Below are positions 57,582 to 64,000 of a DNA stretch of 64,000 nt, piece after piece. The stretch spans positions 6,383,071 through 6,447,070 of the forward strand of contig NZ_RRCN01000001.1 of the NCBI RefSeq assembly GCF_003863965.1. The letters run 5' to 3'. A model generated the notes under the pieces. It worked only from the letters and a program-made list of their open reading frames with translations, was not told where the DNA came from and did no database searches. Within the stretch, counting starts at the first letter, position 1. Every line of letters begins with the position of its first letter. This stretch comes from Paenibacillus oralis (GTDB lineage: Bacteria > Bacillota > Bacilli > Paenibacillales > Paenibacillaceae). Position numbers and translations under genes: made by a program.

Positions 57582-58580
57582 TTGCCTGAGCAATCCGCAC
57601 CCACGATTTACGGCGGCCAAGCCGTTATAGAAGGCGTTATGTTCGGCGGCAAACATGTCAATGTGACAGCCGTGCGCCGCAAAACGGGAGAAATTACTTT
57701 TTTAGAGGTTCCCAAACAAGATAAAAACTGGGTCAAAAAGCTGCGCAAAATTCCGCTCATCCGCGGCATTGTCAGCATCGTCGATTCCAGTGCGAAAGGC
57801 TCCAAGCATTTGAATTATTCCGCCGAAGCCATGGCGGATGATGAGGTGGCGCCGGAGGAACGCGCCAAGCAAAAGGAAAAAGAGGAGTCCGGTTTTTCGC
57901 TAACGATGCTGGTCGGCGTCGCCGTCGCCGGGGTTTTGTCTTTTATCGCCGGCAAAGTCATTTTCACGCTGGTTCCCGCCCTGCTTGAGCAGTACTTGTT
58001 CCAGCACGCTTTTGCTAACCAAATGCTGCACTCGCTCGTGGAAGGCGTCATCAAAATCGTGCTGCTGCTGACTTATCTATGGCTTATCTCGCAAACCCCG
58101 GTCGTCAAGCGGCTGTTCCAGTATCACGGAGCGGAGCATAAAGTCATCTCCGCCTATGAGGCGGGGGAAGAATTAACGCCCAAGAACGTGCAAAAATACA
58201 GCCGCCTGCATTACCGCTGCGGCAGCAGCTTTATTATTTTGACGGTCATCGTCGGCGTGATCATTTATTCGCTGCCGATTTTCAGCTGGGATACGGTATG
58301 GGAACGGATGTACATCCGGATACTGCTGCTCCCGCTGGTCATTGGCATCTCTTTTGAATTGCTGCGGTTCACCAACGCCGTGCGGGATATTCCGGTGCTG
58401 CGTTTCCTCGGATACCCGGGTCTTTGGCTCCAGCTTCTCACGACCAAGGAACCGAGCGATGATCAGGTGGAAGTGTCGATCGCTTCTTTTAACCGCATGC
58501 GCGAGTTGGATGCCGAGCTGGAGAAAGTTCATGTCGTGGAATCGCCGGTAAGCTCCACTTTGGATCCTCTGAAAGGGTGA
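57582..58580 (+). CDS. yqhQ: DUF1385 membrane protein (YqhQ)
   Basis: 332 residues. N-terminal IYGGQAVIEGVMFGGKHVNV, and a membrane core with YHGAEHKVISAYE, RCGSSFIILTVIVGVIIYS and the late RFTNAVRDIPVLRFLGYPGLWLQ are DUF1385 hallmarks. Function unknown; conserved in most Firmicutes. A TTG start at 57582 fits AGGAAGGTG; a GTG at 57573 is also open. It is divergent from yqhR. Confidence 0.9.
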   Translation: MPEQSAPTIYGGQAVIEGVMFGGKHVNVTAVRRKTGEITFLEVPKQDKNWVKKLRKIPLIRGIVSIVDSSAKGSKHLNYSAEAMADDEVAPEERAKQKEKEESGFSLTMLVGVAVAGVLSFIAGKVIFTLVPALLEQYLFQHAFANQMLHSLVEGVIKIVLLLTYLWLISQTPVVKRLFQYHGAEHKVISAYEAGEELTPKNVQKYSRLHYRCGSSFIILTVIVGVIIYSLPIFSWDTVWERMYIRILLLPLVIGISFELLRFTNAVRDIPVLRFLGYPGLWLQLLTTKEPSDDQVEVSIASFNRMRELDAELEKVHVVESPVSSTLDPLKG

Positions 58581-58587
58581 TGAAAGC

Positions 58588-58917
58588 ATGAAAAAACAAG
58601 GCATCATGTTTGGGATCATCATGCTCTTGGCTGTAATCGGGATCGTTGACGCGGTATTTGTTCGGCGTACCCTTGGTTTAGCGAATATCATCGTTCCGGT
58701 CGCTATCCTCGGCGTCGTATTCCTACTATACAAGTTCCCGCCGCGGAAATACCGGAAAAAGCAGCAGCCCAAAATCAAACCTTCCGCGCGGACGATGGCC
58801 AAAGTGGCCGCCGAACAACGGCGCAGTTCCTCTAGCGAAAGACGCAAGTCTTATCCTTTTCAAGTCATTGACGGCCATAAAGGCAAAAACGACGACGATT
58901 TGCCCAAATACCATTAA
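58588..58917 (+). CDS. Small membrane protein with basic tail
   Basis: 109 residues: two helices (MFGIIMLLAVIGIVDAVFV; LANIIVPVAILGVVFLLYKF), then a strongly basic cytoplasmic tail (KYRKKQQPKIKP, SSSSERRK). GGGTGATG precedes the ATG; it lies 7 bases after yqhQ, so co-transcribed. Possibly the counterpart of B. subtilis YqhP by position, not shown by sequence. Confidence 0.8.
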   Translation: MKKQGIMFGIIMLLAVIGIVDAVFVRRTLGLANIIVPVAILGVVFLLYKFPPRKYRKKQQPKIKPSARTMAKVAAEQRRSSSSERRKSYPFQVIDGHKGKNDDDLPKYH

Positions 58918-58927
58918 AGTGAAAATA

Positions 58928-58973
58928 AGCAGGACGCTAAGCCATGCAAGATGGCTTTCGCCCTGCTTTTTTA
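58928..58973 (+). terminator. Terminator of yqhQ and its partner gene
   Basis: AGCAGG...AAGCCA pairs with TGGCTT...CCTGCT, followed by TTTTTTAGG. Confidence 0.85.
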
Positions 58974-59006
58974 GGTTTCGCCTGCTCTCCCCAAAAGCCT
59001 AACCTA

Positions 59007-60008
59007 TCACTTAAAAGCCCCTGGATTCGCCAGCTGGTATTTGTTAAATTGCTCTTCATAATATTGGACATTCCATTTGCCGAAAAACCGCTCGCCGGCA
59101 CGAAAGCCCGATTCGTAAAGCAGCAGGCTCTCCTCCTCGTTGATATCAAACTGCGTTGTGGCAAACCCCAACGTCGGAATTTTGACCGTCCGATAGCGGT
59201 TGGACTGTTCGATATATCTTTCGTCATGCGCCGACAGCATCGTTTCCACGATCGCCTGCAGCATGGAAAACGGCCCGCGAATGTCATGCGGTTGATTGGT
59301 GTTTTTGCCGACCATTTGAAACCCGACCGTCGGAATCCGCTCTCCGCAACGCGGCGGTTCCTGGTCAAACAGCCAAAGCGGAAAATTGCTGAGCAAACCT
59401 CCGTCGACAATATGAAGAAATTGTTCGGAAAACGGCCTGCCTTTGGCCAGCTTTGGCGGCAGGCGCAGCAGCACGGGATCGAAAAAATACGGAATGCTGC
59501 AGCTCATCCGTACCGCCCTGGCAACCTCGAACGATTCCAGGCGAATACCGATTTTAGAGAGGTCGTCCGGCAGCACCAGAATTTTGCCGTTTGTAATATC
59601 CGATGCGATGATCGTCAGCTTGCCTTGGGCCAGGTCGGCAAACGTCCTTACGCCTTTGGCCAGCAAAATCTGCCGAATCCAATCCTCAAACGCCTCGCCC
59701 GAGTATAGCCCTTTTTTGAGCATCACCCGCATCGCCGGCCCGATGAACGCCATATTGAAGATTCGCGCCCGTTTCAGAAAGCGGGGAAACGACGTGGACA
59801 GGATGATGTTCTTCATTTCTTCCGCGGTATACCCGGCTGCGATCAGTGAAGCCACGATAGACCCGGACGAGGTTCCGGCTACGCGATGGAACACCCCCCC
59901 GTATTTCTCGGCCGCCCTGACCGCTCCCGCCAGCGAAATGCCTTTGACGCCCCCGCCTTCAAACACGCCGTTCATCAGCATCGGTCCCAAAGCCCCCATC
60001 CCATACAC
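59007..60008 (-). CDS. Patatin-like phospholipase
   Basis: About 320-333 residues. Oxyanion motif FEGGGVKGISLAG, nucleophile GTSSG (Ser-Asp dyad with DGG in IVDGGLLSNFPLW). No signal peptide, so probably a cytosolic acyl hydrolase acting on membrane lipids. Three possible ATGs occur in the first 12 codons (60008, 59999, 59975) and none has a clear ribosome site, so the start is open. Confidence 0.88.
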   Translation of the reverse strand: MYGMGALGPMLMNGVFEGGGVKGISLAGAVRAAEKYGGVFHRVAGTSSGSIVASLIAAGYTAEEMKNIILSTSFPRFLKRARIFNMAFIGPAMRVMLKKGLYSGEAFEDWIRQILLAKGVRTFADLAQGKLTIIASDITNGKILVLPDDLSKIGIRLESFEVARAVRMSCSIPYFFDPVLLRLPPKLAKGRPFSEQFLHIVDGGLLSNFPLWLFDQEPPRCGERIPTVGFQMVGKNTNQPHDIRGPFSMLQAIVETMLSAHDERYIEQSNRYRTVKIPTLGFATTQFDINEEESLLLYESGFRAGERFFGKWNVQYYEEQFNKYQLANPGAFK

Positions 60009-60056
60009 AAGTCTACTGCTTATGTATGATGGCAGAGGTTGTACGTATGCGGAGAT

Positions 60057-61763
60057 TTACTGCAGCGGGGGCGCGAAGCGGGAAAGTGCCTCTTCTACCG
60101 TTATTTTTTCAACCTCTGCTTTCCCGCGTTTTATAAACTCAATCACGCCATGTTCGGCTGTTTTCCCGATAATGATGCGGTTGGGGATGCCGATCAGGTC
60201 GGCATCATTGAACTTGATGCCCGGGCGTTCCTCGCGATCGTCCAGCAGCACCTCGATTCCTTTCCGGGCGAGTTGTTCATACAGTTGTTCGGCCAGTTCG
60301 ATTTGCTGCCGATCCTTTACGGAAACAGGAATGATATGCACCCGATAAGGAGCCAGAGCTGCCGGCCAAACGATTCCGCGCTCGTCATAATGCTGCTCGA
60401 CCACAGCGGAGAGCAAACGCGAGATGCCGATTCCGTAACATCCCATAATGATATCCTGCTGCTTGCCGTTCCGGTCCAAATAGGACGCGCCCAGCATTTG
60501 GCTGTACTTTGTCCCCAATTTAAAAATATGCCCCACTTCAATCCCCCGGGATAACTTCAGCTTTCCTGCCTGACAATTCGGGCAGGTTTCTCCGTCTACG
60601 ACATTGCGAAAATCGCCGATATGACTTGTTACGATATCCCGGGCCGGGCTGACATGCCGCAGGTGGTAATCGCGTTCATTCGCTCCCGCGATCCCCTCCC
60701 GCAGCGTGCTGACATCCCGGTCGAGAAGAATCGGGATCTTTAAGCCGAGCGGACCCGCAAAACCGGGCGGTGCGCCGGTTGCTTGCTCCACTGTAACCGG
60801 ATCGGCAAGCTCAATGCTTTCGGCGCCCACATAGGCTTGCACCTTCAGTTCGTTAACTTCATGATCTCCGCGTACGACAACCGCCACCGGTTGTTTGCCG
60901 TCCAGCACATAAATCAGCGTTTTGATCAATTGCTCGGGCGGAACTTGCAAAAACTGTGTCAGTTCCTCGATAGTATGCACTTCGGGCGTATGCATTTTTT
61001 CCAAAGCGGCGCCTCCGGGCAGCGGCGGCGTGTTCACGCTATGCGATGAGGAGGCTTTTTCGATATTGGCGGCGTAATCGCAATGATCGCAGGCGGCCAC
61101 AACATCCTCGCCGATGCCGGCAAAAACGATGAATTCATGGGACCCGCCTTCGCCTCCAATCGTGCCGGAATCCGCGTCAACGGCTCGATAGTCAAGCTGG
61201 CAACGCTCCATAATATTCCGGTACGCCTGGTACATCAAGGAATAGGAAACATCAAGGCCGGCCCAGTCCGCATCAAAGGAATAGGCGTCCTTCATCAGGA
61301 ATTCCCGGCCGCGCAGCAAACCGAAGCGGGGACGCCGTTCATCCCGGAATTTCGTCTGGATTTGGTATACCGAAACCGGCAGCTTCCGGTAAGAATGAAC
61401 CTCCCCTTTAACCAAGCTAGTAATCGCCTCCTCGTGCGTCGGTCCAAGCACAAATTCCCGCCCGTGGCGGTCGTTCAGCCGCATGAGTTCGGCTCCGTAG
61501 CGGGAATAACGGCCCGACTCACGCCAGAGCTCGGCCGGCTGCAGCGCCGGCAGCAGCAATTCCTGAGCCCCGGCCCGATCCATCTCTTCTCTGACGATTT
61601 GTTCGAGTTTGCGAAGAACGCGCCTGCCTAAAGGCAAATAGGTATAAACCCCTGCAGCCAATTGACGGATATAACCGGCCCGCAGCAGCCAAGCATGGCT
61701 GGCCGAATCGGCTTCGGCCGGAACTTCCCTTAGCGTAGGCAACAATAACCTGCTTTGACGCAC
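60057..61763 (-). CDS. proS: Prolyl-tRNA synthetase
   Basis: 568 residues, bacterial-type ProRS: class II motif 1 region (GVYTYLPLGRRVLRKLEQIV), motif 2 (KFRDERRPRFGLLRGREF), the INS editing domain between motifs 2 and 3 (about 225-405), motif 3 (CYGIGISRLLSAV) and a C-terminal anticodon-binding domain. The GTG at 61763 is chosen since AAGGAGG lies 9 bases upstream and homologues begin MRQS. Controlled by the T-box leader upstream. Confidence 0.96.
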   Translation of the reverse strand: MRQSRLLLPTLREVPAEADSASHAWLLRAGYIRQLAAGVYTYLPLGRRVLRKLEQIVREEMDRAGAQELLLPALQPAELWRESGRYSRYGAELMRLNDRHGREFVLGPTHEEAITSLVKGEVHSYRKLPVSVYQIQTKFRDERRPRFGLLRGREFLMKDAYSFDADWAGLDVSYSLMYQAYRNIMERCQLDYRAVDADSGTIGGEGGSHEFIVFAGIGEDVVAACDHCDYAANIEKASSSHSVNTPPLPGGAALEKMHTPEVHTIEELTQFLQVPPEQLIKTLIYVLDGKQPVAVVVRGDHEVNELKVQAYVGAESIELADPVTVEQATGAPPGFAGPLGLKIPILLDRDVSTLREGIAGANERDYHLRHVSPARDIVTSHIGDFRNVVDGETCPNCQAGKLKLSRGIEVGHIFKLGTKYSQMLGASYLDRNGKQQDIIMGCYGIGISRLLSAVVEQHYDERGIVWPAALAPYRVHIIPVSVKDRQQIELAEQLYEQLARKGIEVLLDDREERPGIKFNDADLIGIPNRIIIGKTAEHGVIEFIKRGKAEVEKITVEEALSRFAPPLQ

Positions 61764-61805
61764 TGTAAATGACCTCCTTATCGTTTCATGAAATAACCGC
61801 ATAAA

Positions 61806-62040
61806 CACAAAAAGACACATTCGTCAGGGACGAATGTGTCGTGGTACCACCCTATTTTCACCGTTTCTCGCAATAAGCAACGATGCTCTAATCCGGATAA
61901 CGGCGGAATCCGGTACGGGTTACTGTGATGTTCTCCCGTACAGCTCCTAAGGCGGGAAGCATTCCCTCGCGGCAGAGGCCTTTCAGCTCGCTGGCCTCCT
62001 CTCTGGGGGCGCGAAATGGATGCTTATGTCCTTAATCACG
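61806..62040 (-). promoter_or_regulatory. T-box riboswitch, proline-specific, upstream of proS
   Basis: On the minus strand: Stem I with an AGAGAG...GCTGAAAG apical region; a specifier loop whose 3' side reads CCC (61956-61954) followed by G, between the helices TAAGG/CCTTA and AAGCATCC/GGAATGCTT; the T-box GGGTGGTACCAC (61852-61841); and the terminator GACACATTCGTC / GACGAATGTGTC followed by TTTTTGTG (61813-61806). Uncharged tRNA-Pro should stabilise the antiterminator and permit proS expression. A TTGACA (62098-62093) with TATAAA 15 bases on is the likely promoter. Confidence 0.9.
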
Positions 62041-62117
62041 GCTATTTCATATGAGATAGTATGAGTACGAATTTATATGATCCAAACTCCGTTGTCAAGC
62101 AAATCCAGTAAAAAATC

Positions 62118-63779
62118 TTACAAACCGTAATATTCCCTAAGCAGCGGAATCAGCCCAAGCGGGTTTTTGCGCAGGTCTTTGGCGCTGAAAAAGATGCTGC
62201 CGCTGATTTCCGGGACCTGACGGTTATACTCCAGTTGGTTGATCATTTCCGATGCGCTGGACCAGCCGACTTCCGGGGTGCCGATCTTGTACGGAGCATG
62301 GCCGATGTACAGCTTCACGCCTGTGCCCCGAACTTCGCCGGCCCACCAATTGGCCAGCACGTCGTATTGGACTTCCTTGCGCGTCAGGCTCCAGTAAAGT
62401 TGCGGAGCAACGTAATCGATCCAGCCGTGTTTGATCCAGGCGCGCACATCGGCATAAGTGCTGTCGTAAGCCGTGATGCCCGCCTTTGTGTCGGAGCCGG
62501 TCATATCGTTCGCTTTGTTGCGCCATACCCCAAACGGGCTGATGCCAAACGAGACTTTCGGCTTCTCCTGCTTGATGCCGGCCCCGAGATCCTGCACAAA
62601 TTGATTGATGTTATCCCGGCGCCAGTCTCCCTTGCTCGAAATTTGATTGGCATTGTAATGTTTGAACGTGCTGTCATCGTTAAATTTGCTTGATGCCGTT
62701 TCTCCCGTCGGATAAAAATAATCGTCCAGGTGGACGCCATCGATATCGTAGTTTTGGACGACCTCCATAATCGCCTCGATCACGTGTTCCCTGGCTTCCG
62801 GAATGCCCGGGTTAATATAGAGCTTGCCGTCGAATTTCACGATCCAATCCGGGTGCTCGTTGGCGACGTGGTTCGCCGGCAGCTTGCTGGCATCCCCGCC
62901 CGTGCTGGCCCGGAACGGATTAAACCAGGCATGGAACTCCATGCCCCGACGATGCGTTTCCTCGATCAAAAACTCCAGCGGATCGTACCCCGGATCTTTA
63001 CCGGCCGTACCCGTCAAGTAAGAGGACCAAGGAACAAGCTCGGAAGGGTAAATAGCGTCCGCCGAAGGGCGAACCTGGACGAACACCGCGTTCATCCCCA
63101 TCGCCTGCACATCGTCAAGCAGCTTGATGTATTCCGCTTTTTGCGCTTCCGCATTTCCATACGAGTTTTTGCTCGGCCAATCCAGATTGGATACGGTGGA
63201 CACCCAGACGCCGCGCAGCCCGTCCGCGGCCGTTCCCGTCTGCGGTGTTTGCGGCGCCTGCGGTGTTTGCGGCAGGCCGATTTGCGAGTCGTCCTTGCCG
63301 GTATCCTTATCCATGCCGGCGGCAGGCGTTTCCGCTTCCTGCCCCGTGGAGAGCGAGATCGTCTTCGATTGCTGATTCCAATCAACCTCCAGCCCAAGCT
63401 GCTCACTGACAAAGCGCAGCGGGACCATCGTGCGCCCTTGCGTATTTTCCACCGAAACGTCAAGCCCTACCGGAGCACCGTTGACCTGAGCGGTTTGCTC
63501 ACCGACGACAAGAGCCAGGGTGCTGCCGTCCTTTTGGATCGTGACCGTTTTCGCGGCCTGCGACCACGCCACGCTTGCGCCCAAGCCTTCGCTAATGACC
63601 CTTAGCGGAACCATCGTCACGTTTTGCTGCGGTTTGATATAAGGCGGGGCATCGGTGGATAACTTCGTCCCGTCCAATAGTATCGTAATGGCGTCAGCTG
63701 CGCTCGCCTTCATCTGCCCGCCCAGCGGCCACACAAGCAGGAGAACGAGAAGAGGGATAAACCAAGTGCGAAATTTCAT
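62118..63779 (-). CDS. Secreted GH10-like hydrolase with N-terminal stalk domain
   Basis: 553 residues. Signal peptide (FIPLLVLLLVWPLGGQMKASA), a copper-amine-oxidase N-terminal type domain of two repeats (about 35-140; MVPLRVISEGLGASVAW and MVPLRFVSEQLGLEVDW), a Pro/Gln/Thr linker, then a GHL10/DUF187 TIM-barrel (LRGVWVSTVSNLDWPS; HAWFNPFRAS; DGVHLDDYFYP; PQLYWSLTRKEVQYDVL). Such proteins act on the cell surface; the substrate, possibly a cell-wall glycan, is unknown. GGAGG precedes the ATG at 63779. Confidence 0.88.
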   Translation of the reverse strand: MKFRTWFIPLLVLLLVWPLGGQMKASAADAITILLDGTKLSTDAPPYIKPQQNVTMVPLRVISEGLGASVAWSQAAKTVTIQKDGSTLALVVGEQTAQVNGAPVGLDVSVENTQGRTMVPLRFVSEQLGLEVDWNQQSKTISLSTGQEAETPAAGMDKDTGKDDSQIGLPQTPQAPQTPQTGTAADGLRGVWVSTVSNLDWPSKNSYGNAEAQKAEYIKLLDDVQAMGMNAVFVQVRPSADAIYPSELVPWSSYLTGTAGKDPGYDPLEFLIEETHRRGMEFHAWFNPFRASTGGDASKLPANHVANEHPDWIVKFDGKLYINPGIPEAREHVIEAIMEVVQNYDIDGVHLDDYFYPTGETASSKFNDDSTFKHYNANQISSKGDWRRDNINQFVQDLGAGIKQEKPKVSFGISPFGVWRNKANDMTGSDTKAGITAYDSTYADVRAWIKHGWIDYVAPQLYWSLTRKEVQYDVLANWWAGEVRGTGVKLYIGHAPYKIGTPEVGWSSASEMINQLEYNRQVPEISGSIFFSAKDLRKNPLGLIPLLREYYGL

Positions 63780-63866
63780 CAGTAACCTCCAAAAAATATT
63801 ATGTATGGACAAATCCGTCTACTTCTTTATTAACGCTTTGGAGAGCCCAAGAGTTGCGGTTTTACG

Positions 63867-63905
63867 AAAAAAAGAGCATCTGCCTTGGTCATAAGACAGA
63901 TGCTT
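63867..63905 (-). terminator. Terminator of the gene entering from the right edge
   Basis: AAGCATCTG / CAGATGCT stem, then CTTTTTTTCG on the minus strand, directly behind the partial gene at 63909. Confidence 0.8.
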
Positions 63906-63908
63906 CTT

Positions 63909-64000
63909 CTAGGATTCGTTTAATAACTCCTGATGCACGTTTTCCAGATCGTGAATCCGCGAGCTGTCGCGTTTGAAATATTCCACCAGCGTTGCGATGC
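63909..64000 (-). CDS. C-terminal end of an unidentified gene
   Basis: Only the last 30 codons are in the window: IATLVEYFKRDSSRIHDLEN then VHQELLNES and a TAG stop. Helical and charged. The family cannot be named from this fragment. Confidence 0.5.
   Translation of the reverse strand, partial: IATLVEYFKRDSSRIHDLENVHQELLNES

Overview
The window is a chromosomal segment of a spore-forming, low-to-moderate GC Firmicute of the Bacillales, most likely a Paenibacillaceae member (Paenibacillus or a close relative). Three things point there: a complete set of endospore genes in Bacillus-like order (spoIIAA-spoIIAB-sigF, spoIIM, spo0A, spoIVB, spoIIIAA-AH); strong AGGAGG-type ribosome binding sites with frequent GTG/TTG starts; and a YesM/YesN-type two-component system beside a sugar ABC transporter, with a copper-amine-oxidase-type stalk domain on a secreted glycoside hydrolase. 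No rRNA, tRNA, CRISPR array, prophage or intact insertion sequence was seen. Almost all genes lie on the minus strand.

Layout. 1-5.5 kb: histidine kinase, AraC-type response regulator, two sugar permeases and a truncated lipoprotein binding protein, with no ATPase gene. 5.9-15.3 kb: deoD, the sigma-F operon with dacF, a nucleoside salvage block (pdp, punA, deoB), xerD, yqzK and fur. 15.5-19.9 kb: a small membrane protein, a broken ASCH-domain gene between repeats, spoIIM, endonuclease Q, nudF and the tiny divergent gene mciZ. 20-27.5 kb: a PepT-like peptidase, the 34-residue Prli42-like peptide, lipB, and a branched-chain 2-oxoacid dehydrogenase operon (lpdV-bkdAA-bkdAB-bkdB). 27.5-29.3 kb: an ArsR-family metal sensor with a partner gene, and a metallophosphoesterase. 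30-46 kb: spo0A, spoIVB, recN, argR and an unknown gene read from a promoter carrying a LexA-like box, then tlyA, dxs, ispA, xseB, xseA, folD, nusB, an Asp23/AmaP/DUF2273 trio, accC and accB. 46-52.5 kb: the eight-gene spoIIIA operon, with a good sigma-E promoter, and yqhV. 53-64 kb: lysC with an internal start, efp, pepQ, aroQ, yqhR, yqhQ, a small membrane protein, a patatin-like phospholipase, proS behind a proline T-box, and a GH10-like secreted hydrolase.

How it works together. The region is mostly housekeeping and developmental: Spo0A and sigma-H start sporulation, SpoIIAA/AB/sigma-F set forespore fate, SpoIIM serves engulfment, SpoIIIA forms the feeding channel, SpoIVB signals to the mother cell, and MciZ blocks FtsZ. 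The isoprenoid, fatty-acid and branched-chain acyl-CoA genes feed membrane synthesis.

The most unusual signal is intergenic. At least six elements of about 190-205 bp occupy the gene-free gaps. They are built from 20-30 bp units repeated at a pitch of exactly 50-51 bp, in the clearest copies as two direct units followed by two inverted ones. Three different unit sequences share this one architecture. A second, shorter (~45 bp) dispersed repeat is also present.
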